Part shown: piece after piece, positions 26,907-35,673 of the stretch | Position numbering within the stretch: the stretch's first letter is position 1 | How the letters are laid out: every line of letters starts with the position of its first letter | Assembly (NCBI RefSeq): GCF_002895005.1 | Contig: NZ_POWF01000001.1 | Coordinates: forward strand, 62,001 to 126,000 | DNA length: 64,000 nucleotides | Direction of reading: 5' to 3' | Source: Hanstruepera neustonica | GTDB lineage: Bacteria > Bacteroidota > Bacteroidia > Flavobacteriales > Flavobacteriaceae | Notes under the pieces: model-generated | The model's input: only the letters and a program-made list of their open reading frames with translations | The model's database searches: none | Told to the model about the DNA's origin: nothing | Made by a program: the position numbers and the translations under genes

Positions 26907-27336
26907 ACATAAAGAAATATCACATACTAGCCAGGTTCGCGTGCGCTTTGTAGAAACAGATCCTTTGGGTATTGTTTGGCATGGAAATTATATTCAGTAT
27001 TTTGAAGATGGTAGAGAAGCCTTTGGAAGACAGCATGGCATATCCTATTTGGATCAAAAAGAATTTGGCTTTGCTACCCCTATTGTAAAATCAAGTACAG
27101 ACCATAAGTTACCGCTACGCTATGGTGATGTAGCTACCATAAAAACAATTTACGTTGACAGCCCTGCGGCAAAAATGGTGTTTCGATATGAAATATACAA
27201 TCAAAATGAGGAACTGGTTTGCACTGGCGAAACCGTTCAGGTTTTTGTCGATAATATTGGTGAAGGTGATTTGGCGCTTACTGCTCCTGAATTTTTTATG
27301 GATTGGAAAAAACGTGTTGGCTTGCTAGATGACTGA
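26884..27336 (+). CDS. Acyl-CoA/acyl-ACP thioesterase (4HBT family)
   Basis: The ATG at 26884 was taken as the start, giving MKKRTLSKHKEI and 150 aa; an earlier in-frame Met only adds five hydrophobic residues from the permease overlap. The hotdog motif RFVETDPLGIVWHGNYIQYFE, with Asp and His in the DPLGIVWHGNY segment, is the 4-hydroxybenzoyl-CoA thioesterase/YbgC signature. It may release the finished chain from ACP or edit stalled chains. Members of this type occur in aryl polyene clusters. It overlaps genes on both sides, so it is embedded in the operon. Confidence 0.88.
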   Translation: MKKRTLSKHKEISHTSQVRVRFVETDPLGIVWHGNYIQYFEDGREAFGRQHGISYLDQKEFGFATPIVKSSTDHKLPLRYGDVATIKTIYVDSPAAKMVFRYEIYNQNEELVCTGETVQVFVDNIGEGDLALTAPEFFMDWKKRVGLLDD

Positions 27337-28474
27337 TATCTACGTTTCACATAATAATACTCTATCATCATTAGGCTTTACTAGTGAATCTGTTGTGAAA
27401 AATATTCACAACGAGGTTTCTGGACTTCAATATATTGATGACCAAAGTATATTACCCGAACCTTTTTATACGTCATTAATTCCAACAGAAAAACTAAATC
27501 AAGAATTCAACCATTTAAATCCTCAAAAAACATATACCCGTTTGGAGAAGATGATGATAACATCATTAAGCAAGGTCATCGCTTCTTCAAACGTAGATTT
27601 AAATAATCGTGTTGGTCTAATTATTTCAACAACCAAAGGTAATATTGATGCTCTTGATAACAACAATCCGTTTCCTGAAGAACGTGCATATTTGAGTGAA
27701 TTAGGAAAACAAATTAAAGATTTTTTTAATTTTAAGAATGATGCTATTGTTGTTTCAAATGCTTGCGTCTCCGGGATTTTAGCTGTTGCTATTGCCAAGA
27801 GATATATTGAACAAGGTGTTTACGATCATGTGTTTATTGCAAGTGGTGACGTAATTACCGAATTTATTCTTTCTGGATTTAATTCTTTTCAAGCATTAAG
27901 TAATGCGCCTTGCAGACCTTATGATGCTCATAGAACTGGAATCAATATTGGAGAGGTTTCTGCTAGTGTACTAGTGACAAAAGAGTCCAAAAATTTACCT
28001 GATGAAACTGTAAGAATAATAGGAGAAGGTTCTTGCAATGATGCCAACCATATTTCTGGTCCTTCAAGAACTGGTGAAGGTCTTTATAGAAGTATACAAT
28101 CGGCTTTTTCTCAAACAACCATTTCAGTTAATAACATTGACTTTATTTCTGCTCATGGAACAGCCACGCTTTTTAATGACGAGATGGAAGCTTTGGCTTT
28201 TAATCGAATGGCATTGGGGCAAGTTCCCCTAAACAGTTTAAAAGGCTATTTTGGTCATAGTTTAGGAGCATCAGGATTAGTAGAGACTATTGTTGGTATG
28301 CATTCCTTGAAAAATAATACGTTATATAAATCTTTGGGTTTTGAATCCTTAGGAGTAACAAAACCTATTAATATTATAAAACAAACAACTGAAAAGACAT
28401 TACAAACGTTTTTAAAAACAGCCTCTGGTTTTGGAGGCTGCAACACGGCCGTAATTTTTCAAAAAATTTATTGA
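27329..28474 (+). CDS. Beta-ketoacyl-ACP synthase, divergent
   Basis: This 381-aa condensing enzyme is more divergent than the other two in the cluster but keeps the triad: Cys146 in SNACVSGI, His276 in SAHGTATLFND and His310 in GYFGHSLGASG. The N-terminal GMG motif of KAS II proteins is replaced by YVSHNNTLSSLG. It resembles the extra ketosynthase of aryl polyene clusters, whose role may be initiation or chain priming. It overlaps the thioesterase gene by 8 nt and precedes the methyltransferase by 7 nt. Confidence 0.85.
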   Translation: MTDIYVSHNNTLSSLGFTSESVVKNIHNEVSGLQYIDDQSILPEPFYTSLIPTEKLNQEFNHLNPQKTYTRLEKMMITSLSKVIASSNVDLNNRVGLIISTTKGNIDALDNNNPFPEERAYLSELGKQIKDFFNFKNDAIVVSNACVSGILAVAIAKRYIEQGVYDHVFIASGDVITEFILSGFNSFQALSNAPCRPYDAHRTGINIGEVSASVLVTKESKNLPDETVRIIGEGSCNDANHISGPSRTGEGLYRSIQSAFSQTTISVNNIDFISAHGTATLFNDEMEALAFNRMALGQVPLNSLKGYFGHSLGASGLVETIVGMHSLKNNTLYKSLGFESLGVTKPINIIKQTTEKTLQTFLKTASGFGGCNTAVIFQKIY

Positions 28475-28481
28475 AACTAAT

Positions 28482-29549
28482 ATGTCTACACAAAACCTAA
28501 AAGCCATAAATGCTCTAGAGGAAGCGCACAAAATTGCTTTTGCTCCATTTATATTTCAAACCGTGGTTTCTTTAAGAAAACTTGGTGTTTTTGACCTGAT
28601 CTTCGAAAGTAGAAAAAAAGGTGGAATTACAAAGGAAGCCATTGCTGAAACATTGAGCTTAAGCGTGTATGGTGTTGGTGTGTTGTTAGAAATTGCTGAA
28701 TCGTCCAATATTGTTGTACAAGATGATTCCGAGAGATTTAAGTTAACAACTATCGGTTATTTTTTAGCCTATAATGAGACTGTTAATGTCAATATCAACT
28801 TCGCAAATGAAGTTTGTTATAAAGGCATGTTTCATTTAGACGAGGCTATTAAAACAGGTAAACCAGAAGGTCTAAAAGAACTTGGTAACTGGAAAACGAT
28901 TTATGAAGGCCTTTCGCAGCTGACCCCTTTAGAACAAAAATCGTGGTTCGAATTTGACCATCACTACTCGGATGATATCTTTGGAGACGCATTAAAAATC
29001 ATATTTCAAAAGAATCGTAAATCCATTTTGGACATTGGTGCCAACACTGGAAAATTTACCATTCAATGTTGCAAACATAATGATACGGTCAATATGACTA
29101 TGGTTGATCTTCCTGGCCAGTTAAACGTGGCGTTGAAAAACGTAGAAAAAGAAGGATTTCAAAACCGCGTAAAGGGCCATCAAATAGATTGGTTGTCCGA
29201 AAACCCTAAACTTCCTAGTGGCGCAGATACTTTTTGGCTTTGTCAATTTTTAGACTGTTTTTCTAAAGACGAGATTTTAAAGGTGCTTCAAACCTGTGTA
29301 GAAGTCATGGATGACAATGCCGAACTTATAATCGTCGAAACCTTTACTGACAGACAACGATTTCAAAGTGCTAAATTTATTTTAGAAGCAACATCCTTAT
29401 ATTTTACAGCTTTGGCTAATGGCAACTCAAAAATGTACAAAGCTGAAGAATTTATTGAAATTGCTGACAAAGCTGGTTTAAAACTCAATGACGATGTAGC
29501 ATTGGGCGAATATCATACGTTGTTCACATTTACTAAAAAAGTTTCATGA
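28482..29549 (+). CDS. SAM-dependent methyltransferase (O-methyltransferase family 2 type)
   Basis: This 355-aa protein has an N-terminal winged-helix dimerisation part (~10-100) and a C-terminal Rossmann fold. SAM-binding motif I is LDIGANTGKF (~183-192), followed by VDLPGQL, the acidic-loop motif of the plant/antibiotic O-methyltransferase group. Flexirubin aryl rings can carry methyl groups, so ring methylation is the expected task. The sequence does not decide between C- and O-methylation. It overlaps the next gene by 4 nt. Confidence 0.87.
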   Translation: MSTQNLKAINALEEAHKIAFAPFIFQTVVSLRKLGVFDLIFESRKKGGITKEAIAETLSLSVYGVGVLLEIAESSNIVVQDDSERFKLTTIGYFLAYNETVNVNINFANEVCYKGMFHLDEAIKTGKPEGLKELGNWKTIYEGLSQLTPLEQKSWFEFDHHYSDDIFGDALKIIFQKNRKSILDIGANTGKFTIQCCKHNDTVNMTMVDLPGQLNVALKNVEKEGFQNRVKGHQIDWLSENPKLPSGADTFWLCQFLDCFSKDEILKVLQTCVEVMDDNAELIIVETFTDRQRFQSAKFILEATSLYFTALANGNSKMYKAEEFIEIADKAGLKLNDDVALGEYHTLFTFTKKVS

Positions 29550-30166
29550 ACACTGATTTTTACATAAAATCTTACTGCAGAATAAAAGATAATACGGTTT
29601 CTTTAAATGATTCTGTTCTTTTTAATGATGCATCGAAATCATTTATAGATTTTATTAAATCGGCTTACAAAAATCAAAATACCAAGTATCCCAAATTTTT
29701 TAAAATGGATAACTTGAGTAAACTCGCTTTTTTGGCTGCTGATGTTTTACTGAAAAATGAAAATCTCAAATTGGAAAATGATAATAATATTGCTATTGTT
29801 TTTTCCAATAGGGCTTCTAGTTTAGATACCGATAGAAAACATCAAGAATCCATTCAAAATAAAGAAAGTTACTACCCTAGCCCAGCAGTATTTGTTTACA
29901 CACTACCTAATATTTGTATCGGTGAGATAAGTATCAAATATAAACTGTATTCTGAAAATAGTTTTTTTATCTTTGACAACTTTAATGCTTCGCATTTACT
30001 AACGTACTCAAATAGTTTGTTATCAAGTAACAAAGCCCATGAAGTATTGTGCGGGTGGGTGGAATTTGATGGAGAAAATAATTACGAAGCCTTTTTATAT
30101 TTAGTTTCAAAAACAGGAACTATAAAACATACTGAACAAAACATAATAACATTATATAATACATAA
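29546..30166 (+). CDS. Ketosynthase-like N-terminal domain protein (non-catalytic)
   Basis: This 206-aa protein covers only the N-terminal half of a thiolase-fold synthase. The region AIVFSNRASSLDTDRK and later PSPAVFVYTLPNICIGEIS match the beta-ketoacyl synthase N-terminal-like family of aryl polyene clusters. The position where a nucleophilic Cys would lie is not conserved and no catalytic His motifs exist. It is probably a conserved structural or gating partner and not a broken gene, because the frame is intact and coupled to both neighbours (4-nt overlap and 2-nt gap). Confidence 0.72.
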   Translation: MNTDFYIKSYCRIKDNTVSLNDSVLFNDASKSFIDFIKSAYKNQNTKYPKFFKMDNLSKLAFLAADVLLKNENLKLENDNNIAIVFSNRASSLDTDRKHQESIQNKESYYPSPAVFVYTLPNICIGEISIKYKLYSENSFFIFDNFNASHLLTYSNSLLSSNKAHEVLCGWVEFDGENNYEAFLYLVSKTGTIKHTEQNIITLYNT

Positions 30167-30168
30167 TT

Positions 30169-30426
30169 ATGGATGCTTTAAAACAAGAATTAAAAGAAAA
30201 TATAATTGAGCAATTGAATTTAGAAGACATGTCTCCAGAGGATATTGCAAATGACGATATGCTTTTTGGTGATGGTTTAGGTTTAGATTCTATTGATGCA
30301 CTGGAGTTAATTGTCATGTTGGATAAAAGTTATGGTATCAAATTAACTGACCCTAAAGAAGGTCGTGCGATTTTTGAATCGATTGATACTATGGCTGCTT
30401 ATATCACAGAACACAGAACCAAATAA
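30169..30426 (+). CDS. Acyl carrier protein, second copy
   Basis: This 85-aa acidic carrier has Ser41 in LGLDSIDALEL as the phosphopantetheine attachment site. It is directly followed, after a stop and 9 nt in the same frame, by the ketosynthase gene. That placement makes it the likely partner of the ketosynthase / chain-length-factor pair. It resembles the first ACP of the cluster only around the DSx site. Confidence 0.93.
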   Translation: MDALKQELKENIIEQLNLEDMSPEDIANDDMLFGDGLGLDSIDALELIVMLDKSYGIKLTDPKEGRAIFESIDTMAAYITEHRTK

Positions 30427-30435
30427 GTCGTTCAT

Positions 30436-31638
30436 TTGAGTAAAGGGGTTGCTATAACTGGAATGGGAATTATTTCTGCCATTGGAAACAATGTGGCAGA
30501 AAACTACCATGCACTTATTAACGGTAATAAGGGGATTTCCCGTGTTAAAAAAATTAAAACGAACCATGTCAATGATATCATGGTTGGTGAAATTGCATTT
30601 ACCAATAGTGAATTTGAACAACAACTCCATTTAAGTTCAGACAACAATTATTCAAGGACTGCTTTCCTTGGCGTTGTGGCCGCAAAGGAAGCTATTAAAA
30701 ATGCCGGAATAACCGATATTAATGCTTACAAAACTGGATTGGTTTCAGCGACAAGTGTTGGTGGCATGGATATGACAGAACGCTATTTTTATGATTATCT
30801 TGAAAATAAAGCCACGCAAAAATATATCGAAGGACATCATGCTGGTGATTCTACACAAAAAATAGCAGAACAACTAGGCATTGAAAAAAGCTTGGTTACA
30901 ACTATTAGTACTGCTTGTTCTTCGGCTGCTAATTCCATTATGCTTGGTGCGCGATTAATAAAATCAGGCTTATTGGATCGTGTAATTGTTGGAGGTGCCG
31001 ACTGTTTATCAAAGTTTACAATCAATGGATTCAAGACGTTAATGATATTATCAGATACCTACAATACGCCTTTTGATGAAAACCGAAAAGGTTTGAATTT
31101 AGGTGAAGCTGCCGCTTTCTTGGTATTGGAATCTGATGCTGTCGTACAGGCAGAGAATAAAACTGTTTTGGCCTATGTAAAAGGTTACGGCAATGCCAAT
31201 GATGCCTATCACCAAACAGCATCTTCAGATAATGGTGATGGCGCATTCCTAGCAATGGAAAAAGCATTAAAAGTAGCCGACTTTACTCCAGCTGATATTG
31301 ATTACATCAATGCACATGGTACTGCAACTGGCAATAATGATTTATCAGAAGGTCGTGCTATCATTCGTGTTTTTGGAGAGCATGTTCCTGATTTCAGTTC
31401 TACTAAAGCCTACACAGGACACACACTAGCTGCGGCTGGAGCGATTGAAGCTGTGTATTCGGTTTTAGCACTTCAAAACAATGTAGTTTATCCCAATCTG
31501 AATTTTGAAACGCAGATGAAGGAATTTGATATGACACCACAACTTGAGTTAAAAGAAAAGCCTCTTAAAACAGTTATGTCCAATTCGTTTGGATTTGGTG
31601 GCAATTGTTCAACTGTTATATTTTCTAAAGAACAATAA
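30436..31638 (+). CDS. Beta-ketoacyl-ACP synthase (ApeO-like, catalytic KS)
   Basis: This 400-aa ketosynthase has the full triad: Cys161 in ISTACSSAAN, His294 in NAHGTATGNND and His329 in AYTGHTLAAAG. The start is a TTG; no ATG in frame would keep the first strand VAITGMGII, and the ACP stop lies only 9 nt upstream in the same frame. It is followed with a 1-nt overlap by a related protein that lacks the triad, the classic KS/CLF arrangement. Together they are the best candidates for the iterative polyene-building heterodimer. Confidence 0.92.
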   Translation: MSKGVAITGMGIISAIGNNVAENYHALINGNKGISRVKKIKTNHVNDIMVGEIAFTNSEFEQQLHLSSDNNYSRTAFLGVVAAKEAIKNAGITDINAYKTGLVSATSVGGMDMTERYFYDYLENKATQKYIEGHHAGDSTQKIAEQLGIEKSLVTTISTACSSAANSIMLGARLIKSGLLDRVIVGGADCLSKFTINGFKTLMILSDTYNTPFDENRKGLNLGEAAAFLVLESDAVVQAENKTVLAYVKGYGNANDAYHQTASSDNGDGAFLAMEKALKVADFTPADIDYINAHGTATGNNDLSEGRAIIRVFGEHVPDFSSTKAYTGHTLAAAGAIEAVYSVLALQNNVVYPNLNFETQMKEFDMTPQLELKEKPLKTVMSNSFGFGGNCSTVIFSKEQ

Positions 31639-32702
31639 TGAAGCAAGTCTATATAAATAGTATTGGTTCCATTTCAGGTCAAAAGACATTTGACAATAAT
31701 GAATTTTTGAATGACATTGTTGATTATGAAGACAACGTTATTTCTGTTATAGACCCTATTTATAAAGACTACATTCCTCCTGCTGCTGCAAGACGTATGG
31801 CAAAAGGTATTAAAATGGGTGTTGTAGCATCAAAAATAGCTTTACAAGATGCAGGTTTAGAAAATGTTGATGCCATTATAACTGGAACTGGAATGGGCTG
31901 TGTGCGTGATTCCGAAAAATTCGTGAGTGCCATAATTGATAATGACGAGCAATACCTAACCCCAACATCATTTATTCAGTCAACACATAATACCGTAGGT
32001 GGACAAATTGCATTGGAATTACAATGTAAAGGATATAATTTTACTTACGTACATGGAAGTAACTCATTTGAATCTGCGCTTTTGGATGCTAAACTTCAAT
32101 TGGAAAATAACGAAGAACACAATATCCTTGTTGGAGGCGTTGATGAACTTGGAGATCATACCGTTACCATTCACAAACTCATCAACCATATAAAACCGCA
32201 TGCAGTTAAAAGTTCTGAACTTTTAAAATCAAATTCGGTTGGAGCAGTTTTTGCAGAAGGTGCTAATTTCTTTGTATTGTCAAATGAAAAACAAGCCTCT
32301 TCTTATGCTGAAGTTACTGCAGTAAAACTCTTCAACACGCTCACAAAAGCTGAAATAACAAAAGCTGCTACTGATTTTTTAGCTGAAAACAACCTTGAGG
32401 TTTCAGATATTGATATTCTAATTCTGGGTAACAATGGCGACATTGAGCATGATGGTTATTATCATGAATTGCAATCAGGTCCATTCAAAAACACGCAACA
32501 GGTTTATTACAAACATCTCTGTGGTGAATTTAATACTGCATCGTCATTTGGTTTTTGGTTAGCTTCCAAAATTATAAAAACCCAATCTCTTCCAGAAAGT
32601 GTAAAGCTAAACAACATTAAACAGGCATCTTTTAAAACTATATTGTTGTACAACCAGTATCGTGGAGAAAACCATAGTTTCACCTTACTAAAACAATGCT
32701 GA
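31638..32702 (+). CDS. Chain-length-factor-like ketosynthase partner (ApeC-like)
   Basis: This 354-aa ketosynthase-fold protein has lost its catalytic residues. The nucleophile position reads Ser141 in TYVHGSNSFES, the HGTATG region is replaced by LGNNGDIEHDG, and the second His motif reads HLCGEFNTASS. Such proteins pair with an active KS and set the number of extension cycles. The TAATG-type overlap with the upstream KS gene supports a heterodimer. Its cavity would determine the polyene length. Confidence 0.88.
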   Translation: MKQVYINSIGSISGQKTFDNNEFLNDIVDYEDNVISVIDPIYKDYIPPAAARRMAKGIKMGVVASKIALQDAGLENVDAIITGTGMGCVRDSEKFVSAIIDNDEQYLTPTSFIQSTHNTVGGQIALELQCKGYNFTYVHGSNSFESALLDAKLQLENNEEHNILVGGVDELGDHTVTIHKLINHIKPHAVKSSELLKSNSVGAVFAEGANFFVLSNEKQASSYAEVTAVKLFNTLTKAEITKAATDFLAENNLEVSDIDILILGNNGDIEHDGYYHELQSGPFKNTQQVYYKHLCGEFNTASSFGFWLASKIIKTQSLPESVKLNNIKQASFKTILLYNQYRGENHSFTLLKQC

Positions 32703-33466
32703 ATTTTAGGTCAGTAAATATCACAACAGGCATTCTTTTTGTATTATTTATTTGCTTACATTTCCTAATTAACATGTCTTTTTGGTGGCTTCTTCCAATC
32801 GGTCTGGCCTGGTTGGTTTTAACCATTTTGGGTTCAGGATTAATAGGTTGGAATTACCATTTAAAAACTCTAAACAACAATCCAAACGCCAATAATATTG
32901 CCATTACCTTTGATGATGGTCCAAACCCTGATTTCACACCTAAAGTTTTAAAGGTATTGGAAACGTACCGAGCAGAGGCAACATTTTTTTGTATTGGTAA
33001 GCACATAGAATCACATCCAGATATTATTAAAACCATTATTGAACATGGTCATACAATAGGTAATCATACCTATTCACATGCAAATAACTTTGGGTTTTTT
33101 AATACTCAAAAAGTAATTGCTGAATTACAAAAAACCAATACTATTGTCAAAAATGTGTTGGGTATAACCCCATGCCTATACCGTCCTGCCTTTGGCGTAA
33201 CAAATCCCAAAATAAAAAGAGCAGTTAAACACTTACATTTAACTACTATTGGATGGAACAGACGCTCTTTTGATACTACCAACCTCAACGAAAATCAAAT
33301 TTTTAATCGCATAACAAAAAACCTAAAAAAAGGCGATGTTATTTTGCTTCACGACACGAGTGAAAAAACAATCAGAGTTTTGGAACGGTTATTGTTATTT
33401 TTGCAAGAGAAAAACCTACAGTCTGTAACTGTAAATGATTTATTTAATGTTAAAGCCTATGCGTAA
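32696..33466 (+). CDS. NodB-type polysaccharide deacetylase family protein
   Basis: This 256-aa protein has two hydrophobic N-terminal segments (~8-50) and a NodB domain starting at NIAITFDDGPNPDFTPKV. The Asp of FDDG and the HTIGNHTYSH motif provide the metal and catalytic residues; LYRPAFGV and LHDT complete the fold. The family removes N- or O-acetyl groups from polysaccharides. A substrate in pigment assembly is not known to me; deacylation of an ester or of envelope glycan near the pigment are both possible. It overlaps both neighbouring genes. Confidence 0.87.
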   Translation: MLNFRSVNITTGILFVLFICLHFLINMSFWWLLPIGLAWLVLTILGSGLIGWNYHLKTLNNNPNANNIAITFDDGPNPDFTPKVLKVLETYRAEATFFCIGKHIESHPDIIKTIIEHGHTIGNHTYSHANNFGFFNTQKVIAELQKTNTIVKNVLGITPCLYRPAFGVTNPKIKRAVKHLHLTTIGWNRRSFDTTNLNENQIFNRITKNLKKGDVILLHDTSEKTIRVLERLLLFLQEKNLQSVTVNDLFNVKAYA

Positions 33467-34079
33467 AATCTTTTTCATTCCATTTTTTTTGATTTCGGCA
33501 AATTTTTTTGCCCAATCCCCTATGAATAGTCAAGAGGCAGCCGCTTTAAAAACTTTGGTTAAAACCAGAGCAGCCACTACTAAAACTATTACAAGTGATT
33601 TTACCCAATCAAAGCATTTGGATTTTTTGGATAACGATGTTGTAACCAAAGGACAATTGGCATTCAAATCGCCAAATTTGATTAAGTGGAGTTACGTAGA
33701 TCCTTTTAAGTATTCCGTTATCTTCAAAAATGAAACCTTATACATTAATGATGAAGGCAACAAAAGTAATATTGATATTGGTTCCAATCAGATGTTCAAA
33801 CAACTAAATAAACTCATCATAAATAGTATTAAAGGTGATATGTTTGATGATGAGACGTTTTCAATCGAATACTTTAAAAACGATCATTCTAGTTTGGTTC
33901 AGTTTGCATCCAAAGACAAAAAGTTATCAAAATACATCAGTGCTTTTCATATAACCTTCAATAGTAATGGAGATGTTGAACAGGTGAAAATGATTGAACC
34001 TTCGGGTGATTATACCAAAATAGTTTTTTCCAACAGAGTGTTAAATAATTCGATTAATGAAGCTGTTTTTTCTAATTAG
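33459..34079 (+). CDS. lolA: LolA-like outer-membrane lipoprotein carrier
   Basis: The ATG at 33459 gives MRKIFFIPFFLISANFFAQ, a good signal peptide; an eight-residue extension would disturb it. The 206-aa product has the LolA pattern: ITSDFTQSKHLDFL, then GQLAFKSPNLIKWSYVDPFKYSVIF, the half-barrel that holds lipid acyl chains. LolA paralogues occur in aryl polyene and flexirubin clusters, where they may ferry the hydrophobic pigment across the periplasm. It overlaps the next lipoprotein gene by 23 nt. Confidence 0.85.
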   Translation: MRKIFFIPFFLISANFFAQSPMNSQEAAALKTLVKTRAATTKTITSDFTQSKHLDFLDNDVVTKGQLAFKSPNLIKWSYVDPFKYSVIFKNETLYINDEGNKSNIDIGSNQMFKQLNKLIINSIKGDMFDDETFSIEYFKNDHSSLVQFASKDKKLSKYISAFHITFNSNGDVEQVKMIEPSGDYTKIVFSNRVLNNSINEAVFSN

Positions 34080-34668
34080 TTTCTCCTTATTGATATTGGG
34101 CTGTGGATCATACCCTAAAAAGCAGGGCTTCAAATTAGACACCACATCTCAAAGGACTCTAGTAAACCCGTATTTCTCCAATAATGAAATTGACTATGTT
34201 TACAAGGCTAAAATTGAGGTTTACGATAGACAGTTTGGCGGTCTGCTGATTATCAAAAAAATTAATGGGCTTGAGCATCGGGTTGCTTTTACCACTGAAA
34301 TGGGCAATAAACTATTTGATTTTTCTTTTTCTCAAAATGATTTCAAAGTCAACTATATCGTTGATGACTTCGACAAAGGTTTGCTGATTAAAATTCTAAA
34401 ACAAGATTTTAAAACCCTAATTACCGAATCCTTGAGCAATGAAATGTTCTATAAAAATAACTTTCAGAATGTTCATGAAACCACTTTATACAATAAAAAG
34501 CATTTTTACTTTTTTGACATTGGAAAACTTGTTAAAATTAACCGTGTAAAAGGCACAAAAGAAAAAGTATCTTTTATCTTTTCAGATATTAGTGATAGTA
34601 TTGCAAAACAAATAGAAATAATACATTATAATATTCAACTTAAAATAACCCTGAAATCAATAAAATAA
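34057..34668 (+). CDS. Cluster-associated lipoprotein of unknown function
   Basis: This 203-aa protein has a lipobox LILGC after a short hydrophobic signal, so it is lipid-modified. The mature part is beta-rich with a hydrophobic core (VNYIVDDFDKGLLIKIL). It is encoded between a LolA-like carrier and a small beta-barrel with overlaps on both sides (23 nt and 1 nt). By position it may act as a LolB-like acceptor in the outer membrane, but no LolB motif was seen. The function is inferred only from context. Confidence 0.72.
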   Translation: MKLFFLISFSLLILGCGSYPKKQGFKLDTTSQRTLVNPYFSNNEIDYVYKAKIEVYDRQFGGLLIIKKINGLEHRVAFTTEMGNKLFDFSFSQNDFKVNYIVDDFDKGLLIKILKQDFKTLITESLSNEMFYKNNFQNVHETTLYNKKHFYFFDIGKLVKINRVKGTKEKVSFIFSDISDSIAKQIEIIHYNIQLKITLKSIK

Positions 34669-35303
34669 TGAAGAAACTCGTGCTATTAATGGTAGTTGCT
34701 ATGACAACGGCCACAACATTTTCACAAATAAAAGTGAGACCAGGTTTTAGAGCTGGTTTAAATGCCTCAAAAATTACCAATTTAGAAAATGTCAATAGAA
34801 AAGTTGGTGTCAACGCTTCCATGTTTGTCAATTTACATTTATCACGTTTTTATGAATTACAGCCTGAATTAACTTATTCTAATCAAGGTTGGTCGCGAGA
34901 TAGTTATAGATTTACTGACCCTTATAATGATATAACATACAATGTAAACAGTGAGGATGTTAGCACACATTATATTGGTATCGCATTAACCAATAAATTT
35001 TTTATGTCACCTAAAATAGGGCTTCATGTATTGCTTGGTCCTGGTATGGAATTTAATGTTTCTGACAACTTACCATATGATACGATTACTCCAATTGATT
35101 TAACATTGTTTGCAGGTATTGGATATGAATTTCCATTTGGTCTTGGTTTGGAAGCCAGATACAAACAAGGTCTTATAGATGTCAGAGATGGTTATTATGA
35201 CGATTATTATAATAATGGTTATTATGAAGGCGAATACTATAACGGAAAGAACAAATTGAATTCCGTTTTTCAGTTTAGTGTGTTTTACAAATTTGCTTGG
35301 TAA
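34668..35303 (+). CDS. Small outer-membrane beta-barrel (PorT-like)
   Basis: This 211-aa protein has a signal peptide (cut after TTFSQ) and alternating amphipathic strands typical of eight-stranded barrels, for example VRPGFRAGLNASKITN, YIGIALTNKFFM and GIGYEFPFGLGLEARYKQG. The C-terminal residues FQFSVFYKFAW end in aromatic Trp, as needed for BAM recognition. Tyr/Asp/Gly-rich tandem segments near residues 175-195 form a loop. It would lie in the outer membrane, where flexirubins accumulate, and could be a pigment-binding or insertion factor. Confidence 0.8.
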   Translation: MKKLVLLMVVAMTTATTFSQIKVRPGFRAGLNASKITNLENVNRKVGVNASMFVNLHLSRFYELQPELTYSNQGWSRDSYRFTDPYNDITYNVNSEDVSTHYIGIALTNKFFMSPKIGLHVLLGPGMEFNVSDNLPYDTITPIDLTLFAGIGYEFPFGLGLEARYKQGLIDVRDGYYDDYYNNGYYEGEYYNGKNKLNSVFQFSVFYKFAW

Positions 35304-35668
35304 TGTTGCTAGAAAATTTTTATACAGTTAATAATTTAGCAATTGCAGATGGTTCTGCAACTGCTAATATCACTATTAACAAAAATCATGAAGTCTTCAA
35401 AGGTCATTTCCCTGGAAATCCAGTAACGCCAGGGGTTTGTATGATGCAAATCATTAAGGAATTAACGGAACAGGCTGTCAATGAAAAACTCTTTATGCAG
35501 TCATCCAGCAATGTGAAATTTATGGCAATTATAAATCCTGAAGTAAATCCAGATCTTGATCTAACCTTAACAATTTCTGAAGAGGATGGACTTTTTAAGG
35601 TCAAGAATATCACCAAATTTGAAGATACGGTTGCCTTAAAACTTTCAACAACTTTTCGAAGAAAGTAA
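35303..35668 (+). CDS. Hotdog dehydratase with canonical GHFPG (ApeI-like)
   Basis: The ATG at 35303, sharing a TAATG overlap with the previous stop, gives 121 aa; an upstream TTG adds only two residues. The hotdog motif HEVFKGHFPGNPVTPGV has the catalytic-type His36 that the other two hotdogs of the cluster lack. It belongs to the FabZ/ApeI group that dehydrates beta-hydroxyacyl-ACP. It is probably the catalytically complete dehydratase for polyene formation. Confidence 0.87.
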   Translation: MLLENFYTVNNLAIADGSATANITINKNHEVFKGHFPGNPVTPGVCMMQIIKELTEQAVNEKLFMQSSSNVKFMAIINPEVNPDLDLTLTISEEDGLFKVKNITKFEDTVALKLSTTFRRK

Positions 35669-35673
35669 TTCTG

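Noticed and set aside
29546-30166. Reading the 206-aa half-ketosynthase as a broken pseudogene
   Set aside because: The frame is intact, both ends couple to neighbours and similar short proteins occur in aryl polyene clusters, so it is probably functional.
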